A stretch of DNA of 38,149 nucleotides from an uncultured Marinobacter sp. (GCA_913057975.1 CAJXOQ010000013.1:1-38149); one strand, 5' to 3'. Counted from the stretch's first letter, positions 1 to 9,383 are shown. Translations and numbers: made by a program. The notes: generated from the sequence alone by a model not told the origin.

Positions 1-25
1 GCTCGGAGATGTGTATAAGAGACAG
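1..25 (+). other. Nextera transposase adapter remnant (sequencing artefact)
   Basis: Bases 7-25 read AGATGTGTATAAGAGACAG, which is exactly the 19-base Tn5 mosaic end used in Nextera libraries. Bases 1-6 (GCTCGG) are the preceding bases of the read-2 side adapter. Genomic sequence begins at about base 26. An ATG at base 9 inside this adapter opens a spurious reading frame on the + strand that starts with the telltale peptide MCIRDR. Confidence 0.97.
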
Positions 26-362
26 GGGTTACTTCCTGCCAGTCCTCAGGTTGCAACGGATTTTGCTCAAAGGCCATAATGCGCGCCAACGTATCCAGCT
101 TCCCGTTCAGAGACTTGATCAGAGAGGTCAGCAGGCGGTCACGTTCTGCCAGGTTGGCGAGCTGTGCCCTGACATCCTGATCCAGGCGCCTGAACTCCGA
201 GCGCAGGCTTTCCACGTGATTGCCGTTAAAGGGGTTTTCCTGATTGTCCTCGCCAGGACCCAGCGTTCGGATTTCCAGGCCAATATGGTCACTGATGCGA
301 AAGAAGTCCCTGCGGTCAGAGGGAATATCCAACGGGTTATTGTCGGGTGTCATTTCAGACAT
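26..362 (-). CDS. PilZ-domain protein, N-terminal part (3' end cut off by contig edge)
   Basis: An open minus-strand frame starts at ATG 362 (MSEMTPDNNPLD...), with GGAG about eight bases upstream, and runs off the left edge after about 112 residues. Residues 16-23 read DRRDFFRI. This matches the RxxxR arm (R18, R22) that opens PilZ domains and contacts cyclic di-GMP. Residues about 45-95 are charged and leucine-rich and look like a coiled coil. A PilZ protein divergent from the lol genes is also found in Pseudomonas aeruginosa (PA2989, from memory). The second PilZ motif (D/NxSxxG) would lie in the missing C-terminal part, so cyclic di-GMP binding cannot be confirmed. ATG 353 is an alternative start. 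Confidence 0.75.
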
Positions 363-476
363 CTGGGCTCCATAACACGGTATTATTGTTTCCTGATAGC
401 AGTTTAGCAGCTTCCTGACGGTCCGTATCGCCGCAGGATTTTCGACAGACCAGAAGGCAGCGACAGGCTCCTCCCA

Positions 477-1718
477 ATGTTCAGACCCTTATCATTGTAT
501 GTCGGCTTGCGGTACACCGCGGCCAAACGACGTAATCACTTCATTTCGTTCATTTCTCTGACGTCCATGATTGGCCTGATGCTGGGCGTGGCGGTCCTCA
601 TCATCGTGTTGTCGGTGATGAATGGCTTTGACCGTGAGCTCAAGCAGCGAATTCTGGGCATGGTGCCTCATGCTGTGATCCAGGGTAATCCCGATCTTGA
701 TAATTGGCAGCAAGTGGACCGGGAAGTAGAGAAACACCCGTCGGTGATCGCTGCAGCGCCCTTTATTCAGGGTCAGGGTATGGTCACAGGTGGCGGTGAC
801 GTTCGCGGCGTCATGCTCAATGGTGTGCTGCCAGAGCAGGAGCGAAGCGTTTCCATCATCGAAAACCATATGATCGAAGGCGGGCTGGACGACCTGAAAT
901 CCGGAGAGTTTGGCATCATTATAGGCCGGCAGATGGCCGCCAGCTTGCGCCTGCAACTGGGCGACCGGGTAACCGTAGTGTTGCCGGAAGCCTCGGTAAC
1001 GCCGGCCGGGGTATTGCCGCGACTGAAGCGATTCACCGTCAAGGGTGTATTCAGTGTCGGGGCCGAACTGGATGGCAACTACACCCTGATTCATATGGAT
1101 GATGCGTCAAAGCTCATACGCACCGACGGCAAAGCCCAGGGTGTGCGCCTTCTGGTGGACGATCTGTTTCAGGCACCGAAAGTGGCAGAAGAAGTCGCGC
1201 GCCAGTTGACCGGCCGCCACTACATATCTGACTGGACCCGAACCCATGGCAATCTGTTCCAGGCCATCCGCATGGAGAAGACCATGATCGGCCTGTTGCT
1301 GATGTTCATCGTCGCTGTGGCCGCGTTCAACATTGTATCGACACTGGTAATGGTGGTTACCGACAAGACAGCCGATATCGCCATCCTGCGCACGATGGGC
1401 GCAACACCCGGGCGAGTGATGCGGATCTTCATGGTTCAGGGCGCCGTGATTGGCATTACCGGCACCCTGGTAGGCACAGCGCTGGGCATCCTGGGTGCCT
1501 ACAACATCAGCGGGTTTATTGCCTGGCTGGAGGCCTTTATGGGGCATCAGTTCCTCAGTGCTGACGTCTATTTCATCAGTTATCTTCCGTCCCAGCTGCA
1601 GTGGCAGGACGTGTGGATCATCAGTGGTGCCGGCCTCGCCATGAGTCTGTTGGCAACGATCTATCCAGCGTGGAGAGCATCCCGCGTCGACCCGGCGGAG
1701 GCCCTGCGATATGAGTAA
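477..1718 (+). CDS. Lipoprotein-releasing ABC transporter permease, LolC/LolE family (LolF-like)
   Basis: This is an inner-membrane permease of the Lol machine, which lifts outer-membrane lipoproteins out of the inner membrane and passes them to LolA. The 413-residue length fits LolC and LolE. There is one membrane segment near residues 21-50, a large periplasmic domain, and three more segments after residue 270 (MIGLLLMFIVAVAAFNIV). Residues 175-188 (TPAGVLPRLKRFTV) resemble the Hook of E. coli LolC that binds LolA, while the C-terminus ([18 protein letters not shown]) is LolE-like. Only one permease gene is present beside lolD, so it probably works as a homodimer as in LolDF systems. A second permease gene elsewhere cannot be excluded. 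It overlaps lolD by eight bases. Common annotation would be lolC. Confidence 0.9.
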   Translation: MFRPLSLYVGLRYTAAKRRNHFISFISLTSMIGLMLGVAVLIIVLSVMNGFDRELKQRILGMVPHAVIQGNPDLDNWQQVDREVEKHPSVIAAAPFIQGQGMVTGGGDVRGVMLNGVLPEQERSVSIIENHMIEGGLDDLKSGEFGIIIGRQMAASLRLQLGDRVTVVLPEASVTPAGVLPRLKRFTVKGVFSVGAELDGNYTLIHMDDASKLIRTDGKAQGVRLLVDDLFQAPKVAEEVARQLTGRHYISDWTRTHGNLFQAIRMEKTMIGLLLMFIVAVAAFNIVSTLVMVVTDKTADIAILRTMGATPGRVMRIFMVQGAVIGITGTLVGTALGILGAYNISGFIAWLEAFMGHQFLSADVYFISYLPSQLQWQDVWIISGAGLAMSLLATIYPAWRASRVDPAEALRYE

Positions 1719-2421
1719 TTCAGCAACCATGAACGACGACAGGTCATTGGTTATCAACTGCGAGAAAGTGACCAGAACCTATAACGAAGGGCCTGGAAAG
1801 CTAACGATTTTCTCGGACATTTCGCTTCAGGTATCGGCCGGCGAATCGGTAGGCATTGTTGGCAGCAGTGGTGCTGGCAAAACCACGCTGCTAAACCTGC
1901 TCGGGGGGCTGGATAAACCTTCTTCGGGTCATATTGATATCTGCGGGCAGGATATCCACCGGATGAGCGAATCCGGCCGGGCGCGTTTTCGCAACCGTCA
2001 CCTGGGGTTTGTTTACCAGTTCCATCATCTGTTGCCGGAATTTTCTGCTCTGGAAAACGTCATGATGCCGGGTGCGTTGGGTGGCCGTGGCGTTCGCCAG
2101 GCCTCGGAACAGGCAACCGCCATTCTCGAACGTGTCGGGTTAGGCGCGCGTCTGGGGCATAAACCCGGAGAGCTGTCTGGTGGTGAGCGTCAGCGGGTGG
2201 CGATTGCTCGCGCCCTGGTGAACGAGCCCGAGTGCGTTTTGATGGATGAGCCCACCGGCAATCTGGATGAGCAGACCGGGGAAAGTGTTCGCGAGCTTAT
2301 CGAGTCGCTCAGGGATCAGATTGGCATTGCGTTCGTGTTGGTCACCCACGACATGGCCATGGCCAGGAGCCTGGGGCGGGTGCTTCGGCTGGAGCAGGGT
2401 GAACTATTTCAGGAGCTTTGA
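1711..2421 (+). CDS. lolD: Lipoprotein-releasing ABC transporter ATP-binding protein LolD
   Basis: This is the cytoplasmic ATPase that powers lipoprotein release from the inner membrane. The 236 residues carry Walker [10 protein letters not shown] (51-59), the ABC signature LSGGERQ (155-161) and Walker B VLMDE (176-180) followed by PTGNLD, typical of the MacB/LolD class. The chosen ATG at 1711 lies inside the end of the permease gene, an arrangement that implies translational coupling. ATG 1729 is a possible internal alternative. The 3' end overlaps the convergent DUF2062 gene by 13 bases, so the two messages share complementary tails. Confidence 0.96.
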   Translation: MSNSATMNDDRSLVINCEKVTRTYNEGPGKLTIFSDISLQVSAGESVGIVGSSGAGKTTLLNLLGGLDKPSSGHIDICGQDIHRMSESGRARFRNRHLGFVYQFHHLLPEFSALENVMMPGALGGRGVRQASEQATAILERVGLGARLGHKPGELSGGERQRVAIARALVNEPECVLMDEPTGNLDEQTGESVRELIESLRDQIGIAFVLVTHDMAMARSLGRVLRLEQGELFQEL

Positions 2422-2981
2422 TGGGCGTCGGTGCCCGGCTTGGACTCGCGGGCGGCCCGGCGGTGACGGATTCGAAGTAGCTGGCGTTCCCGCCAGTCGC
2501 TACGGACCTTGCGCCGCCACAGGAATTGAATGACCAGATAGGCAAGGCAGGCTGAACAGGTGGCTACCAGAAGCGATCCCAGGTAGAGGGGGATGCCGAT
2601 ATCCAGTAGCCGGCCGCTGAGCCACGACCAGGACAACTGGATCTCGAAGTTCAGTACCGGTCTGTCCAGTATCCAGGCTCCGATCTTGTAATTGAAGTAG
2701 AACATCGGTGGCATGGTCACCGGGTTGCTGATCCAGACCAGCACCACAGAAAGCGGCAGATTGGCGTTGAACCAGATGGCGAAGAAGGCAGCGGCAACCA
2801 TCTGGAACGGCATCGGTATAAATGTCAGGAAAATGCCGACCAGGAATGCCCTGGCGACGCTGTGCCGATTGATGTGCCACAAGTTGGGTTCATGAAGGAT
2901 ATCCCCGAGGAAGTGCAGCGACTCGATCGAGCGCACCCTTTCCGGCGTTGGTAGATAGCGTTTCATGAACTTCTTTGGCAT
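2409..2981 (-). CDS. DUF2062 domain membrane protein
   Basis: This is a 190-residue protein of unknown function from the DUF2062 family. The N-terminus (MPKKFMKRYLPTPERVR) and the core with SNPVTMPPMFYFNYKIG are characteristic of this family in gammaproteobacteria. Hydrophobic stretches lie near residues 48-72, 77-98 and 135-155, so it is an inner-membrane protein with a basic cytoplasmic tail (RRKVRSDWRERQ). The start at 2981 follows the family's usual N-terminus; ATG 2966 is an alternative. It is convergent with lolD and divergent from comEC. Members of this family often sit near lol and comEC genes, but I know of no established role. Confidence 0.88.
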   Translation of the reverse strand: MPKKFMKRYLPTPERVRSIESLHFLGDILHEPNLWHINRHSVARAFLVGIFLTFIPMPFQMVAAAFFAIWFNANLPLSVVLVWISNPVTMPPMFYFNYKIGAWILDRPVLNFEIQLSWSWLSGRLLDIGIPLYLGSLLVATCSACLAYLVIQFLWRRKVRSDWRERQLLRIRHRRAARESKPGTDAHQSS

Positions 2982-3061
2982 TGGGAAGTTCTGCCTGCTC
3001 GGGATAATGGTTCCGGGGTATGGCGGCTCCCGGAATTGACCAACTATCAGGAGGACAAGGA

Positions 3062-5458
3062 TTGTCCGGAAGTTTTATGGCCAGGGTTGGCCTCGTGGGC
3101 TTCGCCTGCGGCGTTATCTTACTGTATAGCTTGGCGGTCTTGCCACCTTTGCACTGGCTGATGTCCGCCACGCTCATCCTGTTTGTCGCGATACTTCTTG
3201 TCAGGTCCCCGCTGTTCAGGGCGGTCGCAGTCTTGCTTGCCGGTGGGATTGTTGGCCTGGCCTGGGCAACAATGCAAGCGGACGGTCGGCAGCAATCGGT
3301 GTTACCGCCAGCACTGGAAGGTCAGGAACTGGACGTATCAGGGTATCTTTGTGATGTCCCGTCCGAAGGCAGCTTCGGTAGCGTCCGTTTCGGCTTTTGC
3401 GTGACGCAATGGCATCTGCCCGAGGGCGGCAATACCTACCCCTCCGATGAATTGCCGGATCAGCTTCGGCTTGCCTGGTACGGCGATGAGGTCACGAACA
3501 CGCCCGGTCATCGCATGACGCTGACAGTTGTCCTCAAACGCCCCCATGGAGCCGTGAACCCGAAGGGGTTTCGCTACGAATCCTGGCTGTATCGCAAGGG
3601 CTTCGGTGCCACCGGTACCGTTCGCGAGCTTTCCCGCGCAGACCACCTTGAATGCCCGCTTCGTTGCCGCTATCACCGCTGGCGGGGTGAGCTTGTTGAC
3701 GCTACCTCGGACAGACTGTCTGACGCTCGCCATTTTCCGTTGATAACCTCCCTGATGATGGGCTACCGCGGGCATATGCAGCCCGAACACTGGGACGTTC
3801 TGAAGGCCACCGGAACCATTCACCTGGTCGCCATTTCAGGGCTCCACCTGGGGTTGATTGCCGCTGGGGCAGGCTTCCTATGCCGTCGCCTGCTGCTTTG
3901 TCTTCCAGAGCGGCAAGTATCGCCTGCGACATTAAGGGTGCTGGTCTTCCTTGTGGTCGCCAGTGCGAGCGTCGGGTATGCGCTTGTGGCCGGGTTTTCC
4001 GTGCCAACCAGGCGGGCACTGATTATGGTCATCATCGCCGGGTGGGTTCTCGTTGGCGCCCGGCAAACCGGAGTTTTTACGGGGCTGCTGGCCGCGTTGG
4101 TTCTGGTGTTGTTAAGTGATTCGTTTTCGCCCCTGGACCAGGGATTCTGGCTGTCTTTTGGCGCTGTGACGGTCCTGGTAATGCTGTTTGCCCTCCGTGT
4201 TGGAAGGGCCGGTTGGCTTGCGGGGCTATGTCTGGCCCAGATGGCCGTGTTTGCCGGGCTCTGGCCGATATTATCCAGCCTGGGGCAGCCTCAGCCGGTG
4301 ATCGGTCTGGTTGCCAATCTGTTTGCCATTCCCTGGGTATCGCTGGTGGTCATGCCGTTATTGGCCCTTGGAGCTTTTACGCTGGTTTTCCTTCCCGCTG
4401 GGGATGCACTGGTGATCGGCGTGTTGGATGGTGTCTTCGGGGTGCTGTGGCAGGGGCTTTCCTGGCTTGCAAGCGTTGATGCTGTGCTGACGGCGCCTGG
4501 CCCATTTCAGATTGTGGGGGTTTCTCTGGTGGTGCTGATGGCCTTATTGGTGCCGTTCGGCGGGTTTCGGAAGGCGAGTACCTGTGTTGTGTCGTTGTGG
4601 ATTGCCATGGTCGTGTTTCGGGGCAACGAGATGGGACAACCGAACGAGACGGTGACCCACCCTGAAATCTGGGTATGGGATGTCGGCCAGGGGCTATCCG
4701 TCATGCTTCGTGAGCAGGATCAGGTGCTGGTCTACGACACCGGCCCGGCACTGGAAGGTGTTTACTCGTCGGTGGAGTCAGTGCTGATTCCCAATCTGAC
4801 TGCTCTGGGCGTCCGCCGTATTGATACCCTGGTGATCAGCCACGGTGATGGTGACCACGCCGGGGGGCTGCCGTTGCTGTTCGATCGATTCGAGGTTGGG
4901 CGGGTTATTACCGGCGAAACCGGGAGAGTTGCCGACAAGTTGCCGGAGGGTGTAAATGTCAGGCCTTGTTCTGGCCAGGTGGATGTCCGGATGGGCGAAT
5001 TAGAACTGGCATTCTGGCGGAACCCAGGCAGGATTGAGGGCAATGACGCGTCCTGTGTGCTGACGGTATCGTCGACTGTCCCGTCCGTTGAGGTGGTGTT
5101 GCCTGGCGACATAACCCGCCGGGTGGAAGAGGCGTTTATGGCTCGGACCGACAATCTGGGGAATGACGCCGACCACTATCGGGTTGTGCTGGCACCCCAC
5201 CACGGCAGCAAAACGTCCTCATCGAAATCTTGGGTCGCCCGGATGGTTCCGGATCTTGCCCTGTTCAGCGCCGGCTACCGGCATCGTTTCGGTCATCCCC
5301 ATGCCGATGTGGTTGAACGTTATCGCTCCGTTGGCAGCGACATTGCCAATACCGCTACCTCCGGCGCAATCAGGCTGGTTCTGGAGCCGGGCGGAGTGTT
5401 GACGACAGAGGCCAGGGCAGGGGCCCCCTTCTGGATTCGCAAACCCGAAACTCCCTGA
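3062..5458 (+). CDS. comEC: DNA internalization channel ComEC/Rec2
   Basis: This large inner-membrane protein carries single-stranded DNA across the inner membrane during natural transformation. The order is: an N-terminal hydrophobic pair; a soluble DUF4131/OB-like region (about 60-200); the multi-span Competence domain (about 220-500, with HLVAISGLHLGL); and a C-terminal metallo-beta-lactamase-like domain. The last contains HGDGDH (594-599) and HHGS (from 713), the metal-binding residues of a possible nuclease. I chose TTG 3062 because AGGAGG at 3049-3054 sits seven bases before it. An ATG at 3020 in the same frame lacks a good ribosome site and would make the protein translate through that site. 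The length of 798 residues is normal for proteobacterial ComEC. Confidence 0.92.
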   Translation: MSGSFMARVGLVGFACGVILLYSLAVLPPLHWLMSATLILFVAILLVRSPLFRAVAVLLAGGIVGLAWATMQADGRQQSVLPPALEGQELDVSGYLCDVPSEGSFGSVRFGFCVTQWHLPEGGNTYPSDELPDQLRLAWYGDEVTNTPGHRMTLTVVLKRPHGAVNPKGFRYESWLYRKGFGATGTVRELSRADHLECPLRCRYHRWRGELVDATSDRLSDARHFPLITSLMMGYRGHMQPEHWDVLKATGTIHLVAISGLHLGLIAAGAGFLCRRLLLCLPERQVSPATLRVLVFLVVASASVGYALVAGFSVPTRRALIMVIIAGWVLVGARQTGVFTGLLAALVLVLLSDSFSPLDQGFWLSFGAVTVLVMLFALRVGRAGWLAGLCLAQMAVFAGLWPILSSLGQPQPVIGLVANLFAIPWVSLVVMPLLALGAFTLVFLPAGDALVIGVLDGVFGVLWQGLSWLASVDAVLTAPGPFQIVGVSLVVLMALLVPFGGFRKASTCVVSLWIAMVVFRGNEMGQPNETVTHPEIWVWDVGQGLSVMLREQDQVLVYDTGPALEGVYSSVESVLIPNLTALGVRRIDTLVISHGDGDHAGGLPLLFDRFEVGRVITGETGRVADKLPEGVNVRPCSGQVDVRMGELELAFWRNPGRIEGNDASCVLTVSSTVPSVEVVLPGDITRRVEEAFMARTDNLGNDADHYRVVLAPHHGSKTSSSKSWVARMVPDLALFSAGYRHRFGHPHADVVERYRSVGSDIANTATSGAIRLVLEPGGVLTTEARAGAPFWIRKPETP

Positions 5459-5550
5459 GCGGAGTGTAAAAACCGTGACATTCCGGGTGTGGCCTACACC
5501 GGCAGCTATGCTAAAGTAGCGCGGCTTGTAAACAATCAGGGAGACCAAGC

Positions 5551-6177
5551 GTGTTCGAGCTTTTGAAAGCCGGTGGCATCCTCATGGTGCCGATTCTTGC
5601 CTGTTCCATTCTTGCCCTTGCCATCATCCTCGAGCGCTTCTGGACGCTCAGGCCATCCAGGGTAACGCCCCAGCACACCATCAACGAACTGTGGCGGTGG
5701 ATCAAGAAAAAGGAGCTTAACGGGCGCAAGCTCAAGGCACTGCAGGGGTCGTCTCCCCTGGGTCGGATCCTGGCCGGCGGGCTGATGAATGCCAAACATG
5801 GTCGCGAGATCATGAAGGAAAGCATTGAGCACGAGGCGAGTCAGGTCATCCATGAACTGGAACGTTTCCTGAACCCCCTCGGGACTGTTGCGACCATTAC
5901 GCCTCTTCTGGGTCTGCTCGGGACCGTAATCGGCATGATCAAGGTGTTTGCAGAGATCCAGCTCGCCGGTGTAGGCGATGCCGGTAATCTGGCCGGGGGT
6001 ATTTCGGAAGCACTGATTACGACGGCTTCCGGCCTGAGCGTGGCGATACCGGCACTGATCTGCCATCGGTACTTTATTCGACGTGTCGATGAGCTGGTTG
6101 TCGGTATGGAGCAGGAAGCCATCAAGCTCGTCGAAGTGGTGCATGGCGACCGCGAAATTGACGTGGAAGGAGCCTGA
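5551..6177 (+). CDS. exbB: MotA/TolQ/ExbB family proton channel protein
   Basis: This is a 208-residue inner-membrane proton-channel subunit. Three hydrophobic segments lie near residues 8-28, 107-133 and 149-172, the ExbB/TolQ pattern, with the conserved GLLGTVIGM and GISEALITTASGL motifs of the second and third helices. It starts with GTG after AGGGAGA. The ExbD partner follows after five bases. No TonB gene is adjacent, and the pair leads directly into msbA-lpxK, as I recall it does in Pseudomonas (PA2983-PA2982). It may therefore serve an envelope process other than classical TonB-dependent uptake. The assignment to ExbB rather than TolQ is supported by the presence of a true tolQ at 35662. 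Confidence 0.9.
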   Translation: MFELLKAGGILMVPILACSILALAIILERFWTLRPSRVTPQHTINELWRWIKKKELNGRKLKALQGSSPLGRILAGGLMNAKHGREIMKESIEHEASQVIHELERFLNPLGTVATITPLLGLLGTVIGMIKVFAEIQLAGVGDAGNLAGGISEALITTASGLSVAIPALICHRYFIRRVDELVVGMEQEAIKLVEVVHGDREIDVEGA

Positions 6178-6182
6178 ACACT

Positions 6183-6608
6183 GTGAAGTTCAAGCGTCAG
6201 AGAAGTCAGGAAGTCGGGGTAGACCTGACGCCACTGATCGATGTGGTTTTCCTGCTGCTGATATTCTTTATGGTGTCCACCACGTTCACCCGTGAGAGCC
6301 ACCTCAATATTGAATTGCCGGAAGCCAACGGTGAGCGGTCGGAGTCCGAGGCAGAGTTGATTGATGTGGTCATCAACGCCGAGGGCCAATACATCCTCAA
6401 CGATCGAACCCTGGTGAATAATCGTCGGGAAACCCTGGAAAGGGCGGTTCGTGAACTGGCACAGGACAACACGTCGCTGCCGTTCATCATCACTGCGGAT
6501 GCCCGTACCCCTCACGAGTTCGTCGTGCGTGCCATGGATGTGGCGGGTCGTCTTGGTTTTGCCAAACTCAGCATCACCACCGAACGAGAGGCGGAAGGCA
6601 GTGAGTGA
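6183..6608 (+). CDS. exbD: ExbD/TolR family biopolymer transport protein
   Basis: This is the 141-residue partner of the preceding ExbB-type channel. A short cytoplasmic N-terminus is followed by one membrane helix (about 16-38, LTPLIDVVFLLLIFF) that contains the conserved aspartate D20 used in proton transfer, and then by a periplasmic ExbD/TolR domain. It starts with GTG. Its last eight bases overlap the GTG start of msbA, so translation of the proton-channel pair and of the lipid A flippase is coupled. Confidence 0.92.
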   Translation: MKFKRQRSQEVGVDLTPLIDVVFLLLIFFMVSTTFTRESHLNIELPEANGERSESEAELIDVVINAEGQYILNDRTLVNNRRETLERAVRELAQDNTSLPFIITADARTPHEFVVRAMDVAGRLGFAKLSITTEREAEGSE

Positions 6609-8376
6609 CGCCACTTCGACAGCCGAAGAGTCCCACCAGCCGGCAACCAACTGGGGAACCTACAAACGCCTGTTGGCTTACGTAAAGCCTTTCTGGCTGG
6701 CGTTCTCGCTGGCCGTGGTTGGCAACGTCATCTACGCAGCGGCCTCCACCGGCATGGCGGCGGCGATGGAATACGTCATCACCGCGCTGGAAAACCCCAC
6801 CGACAAGAACCGGATTCTGCTGACGTTGCTGATCGTCGGTGTGTTCGCCTTTCGCGGTGTCGGTACCTTCATGAGCCAGTATTTCATCAGTTACGTCGGG
6901 CGCCAGGTTATTAACGCCCTGCGCAAGCAGGTCTTCGACCGTTTGCTGAGCCTGCCGTCCCGCTATTTCGATGAGAATGCTTCCGGTCGGCTGGTTTCGA
7001 AGATCACGTACAATGTTGAGCAGGTGGCGGATGCCACCACCAACGCCGTGACCATCACCCTCAGGGAAGGACTTACCATCCTGGGCCTGCTGGGCTTTAT
7101 GATCTACACAAACTGGAAGTTGACCCTCGTGTTCCTGGCCGTAGGGCCGTTGATTGCCCTGGTGGTCAGTTATGCGAGCAAACGCTTCCGCAAGATCAGC
7201 AAACGTATCCAGGGGTCGATGGGTGACATCACCCACGTGGCCTCCGAATCCATCAGTGGTTACCGGGTGGTTCGCACCTTTGGCGGCGAGCACTATGAGC
7301 GTGATCGCTTCCGCAAGGTCAGTGAGAAAAACCTGGAGCAGAGCCTGAAGATGGCCTCCACTCAGGCCATCAGCATTCCGATTATCCAGGTGCTGGTGGC
7401 GATTGCCATCGCAGCACTGGTGTGGACCATGCTGGCGCCGGAGATCCGTGGAGAAATGAGTACCGGCCAGCTTGTGGCTTTCATTACTGCCGCAACAACC
7501 ATGGCCAAGCCCATTCGCCAGGTAACCTCCGTCCATGCCAAGATCCAACGTGGCGTTGCCGCTGCCCACGACGTCTTTGGCACCATGGACGAGGAACCGG
7601 AACACGATCCGGGTACCTACGCGCCGGAGCGGGTCAACGGCAACATTGAATTTGAGAACGTGTCCTTCCGCTACCGTGACCAGTTGGACGACGTGCTCAA
7701 GGACATTTCCCTGAACATACCGGCTGGTCAGAGTGTTGCCCTGGTCGGGCGTTCGGGCAGTGGCAAGTCGACAATGGTCAGTCTTTTGCCGCGTTTCTAC
7801 GAGTACACCGGTGGAGATATCCGCCTGGACGGCCACTCCCTGAAGGAATTCAGCCTGGAAGCCCTGCGATCACAGATTGCGCTGGTGACCCAGAATGTGG
7901 TTCTTTTCAACGATACCATTGCCGCCAACATCGCCTATGGCGACCTCCGCCACTGCAGTCGCGAGCAGATCACTGATGCGGCGGCCAAGGCCCATGCGCT
8001 GGAGTTCATCGAGCGTATGCCGGAAGGTCTGGATACCATGATTGGTGACAACGGGGTGATGCTTTCCGGTGGCCAGCGCCAGCGACTGGCCATTGCAAGG
8101 GCGCTGCTGAAAAACGCACCGGTGCTGATCCTGGACGAAGCAACATCGGCCCTCGATACGGAATCGGAACGGCACATACAGGAAGCCCTGGAAACCGTCA
8201 TGCAGGGCCGTACAACGTTGGTAATTGCTCACCGGCTGTCGACGATTGAAAAGGCGGATCGCATCCTGGTGATGGATGGCGGCAGAATTGTCGAGTCCGG
8301 TCGCCATGACGAATTACTGGCCCAGGGCGGGGCCTATGCCCAGCTCCACCAGATGCAGTTCAGCGAGCAGGTATGA
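6601..8376 (+). CDS. msbA: Lipid A export ATP-binding/permease protein MsbA
   Basis: This half-size ABC exporter flips lipid A-core from the inner to the outer leaflet of the inner membrane. The 591 residues have a six-helix membrane domain (about 25-330) followed by the ATPase domain: Walker A GRSGSGKST (383-391), signature LSGGQRQ (488-494) and Walker B LILDEATSALD (about 508-518). I chose GTG 6601 (VSDATSTAEES), which overlaps the exbD stop. The open frame extends 150 bases further upstream, but that part lies inside exbD and shows no MsbA-like sequence. It overlaps lpxK by four bases. Confidence 0.96.
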   Translation: MSDATSTAEESHQPATNWGTYKRLLAYVKPFWLAFSLAVVGNVIYAAASTGMAAAMEYVITALENPTDKNRILLTLLIVGVFAFRGVGTFMSQYFISYVGRQVINALRKQVFDRLLSLPSRYFDENASGRLVSKITYNVEQVADATTNAVTITLREGLTILGLLGFMIYTNWKLTLVFLAVGPLIALVVSYASKRFRKISKRIQGSMGDITHVASESISGYRVVRTFGGEHYERDRFRKVSEKNLEQSLKMASTQAISIPIIQVLVAIAIAALVWTMLAPEIRGEMSTGQLVAFITAATTMAKPIRQVTSVHAKIQRGVAAAHDVFGTMDEEPEHDPGTYAPERVNGNIEFENVSFRYRDQLDDVLKDISLNIPAGQSVALVGRSGSGKSTMVSLLPRFYEYTGGDIRLDGHSLKEFSLEALRSQIALVTQNVVLFNDTIAANIAYGDLRHCSREQITDAAAKAHALEFIERMPEGLDTMIGDNGVMLSGGQRQRLAIARALLKNAPVLILDEATSALDTESERHIQEALETVMQGRTTLVIAHRLSTIEKADRILVMDGGRIVESGRHDELLAQGGAYAQLHQMQFSEQV

Positions 8377-9383
8377 CCACGCTGGTGGAGCGGGTATGGT
8401 ACAGCGGTAGGCGCCCCCTGTGGCCGTTGTATCCGCTGGTCTGGCTCTACCGCACCATTTCTGAAAGCCGTCGCCGCCGGGCCTGGCAGGCTAGGAACGA
8501 ACGCATTCCGGTTCCCGTGGTGGTGGTGGGCAATATCACCGCCGGGGGCACAGGAAAATCCCCGTTGACCGCCGCCCTGACCAGTCTGCTAAAGGACCAA
8601 GGTTGGCAACCAGTGATCCTGAGCCGTGGCTACGGCGGTAAGTCTGATCACTACCCACTGTTGGTGAACGCTGACACTAACGCCAGGATCGCCGGTGACG
8701 AGCCGGTGATGCTGGCCGCGCAATCGGGCTGCCCGGTTGTGGTAGACCCGGACCGCAGGCGGGGTGCCCTATGGGCACTGGAGAAGTCCCTGGGTACCAT
8801 CATCGTATGTGACGATGGGCTTCAGCACTATCCGCTTCCCCGGGATATCGAACTCGCGGTCTTCGACGCGGCCCGCGGCGTTGGCAACGGCGCCCTGATC
8901 CCTGTTGGCCCCTTGCGTGAACCTCTGACGCGGCTGGAATCCGTCGATTTCGTGATCACCAATGGTGGCCTTCTCGACGAGCTCGAGCATGAGCACCAGT
9001 TCAACATGACCCTGGCGCCGACTGAGCTGCGGAACCTTGTGACCGGCGAAGTGTTGTCTCCGGAGTGCCTTGAGGGCCGGCGCGTGAGGGCTGTGGCGGG
9101 AATCGGTAATCCCGGCCGGTTTTTCGATACACTGATGGCGTTGGGGGCTCAGGTCAGGCCTCTTGCGTTGCCGGACCATCATCGTTTTACGACCGCCGAC
9201 CTGCACTCCGAAGACGGCGAATGGCTGGTGATGACCGCCAAGGATGCGGTCAAGTGTCGTGGGATTGCCCCGGACAACACCTGGGCCCTGGCTGTCACGG
9301 CGAGCCTCCCCGAAGCGTTTGCCGAGGCGTTCGTGGCCCGCGTCAATGACTGCAACCAATCGCTGGATACAATGACATTGTGA
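8373..9383 (+). CDS. lpxK: Tetraacyldisaccharide 4'-kinase LpxK
   Basis: LpxK phosphorylates the 4' position of the tetraacyl disaccharide 1-phosphate to give lipid IVA, the sixth step of the lipid A pathway, at the inner membrane. The 336 residues begin with a hydrophobic, aromatic N-terminal helix ([11 protein letters not shown]), followed by the P-loop GGTGKSP (58-64) and the DDGLQHY motif of the family. Start ATGA overlaps the msbA stop by four bases, so kinase and flippase are translated together. Confidence 0.96.
   Translation: MTTLVERVWYSGRRPLWPLYPLVWLYRTISESRRRRAWQARNERIPVPVVVVGNITAGGTGKSPLTAALTSLLKDQGWQPVILSRGYGGKSDHYPLLVNADTNARIAGDEPVMLAAQSGCPVVVDPDRRRGALWALEKSLGTIIVCDDGLQHYPLPRDIELAVFDAARGVGNGALIPVGPLREPLTRLESVDFVITNGGLLDELEHEHQFNMTLAPTELRNLVTGEVLSPECLEGRRVRAVAGIGNPGRFFDTLMALGAQVRPLALPDHHRFTTADLHSEDGEWLVMTAKDAVKCRGIAPDNTWALAVTASLPEAFAEAFVARVNDCNQSLDTMTL

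Noticed and set aside
9..407. 132-codon + strand frame
   Set aside because: It starts inside the sequencing adapter and is antisense to the truncated PilZ gene.
6574..7836. 420-codon minus-strand frame
   Set aside because: Antisense shadow of msbA; Gln/His-rich, no domain, no ribosome site.
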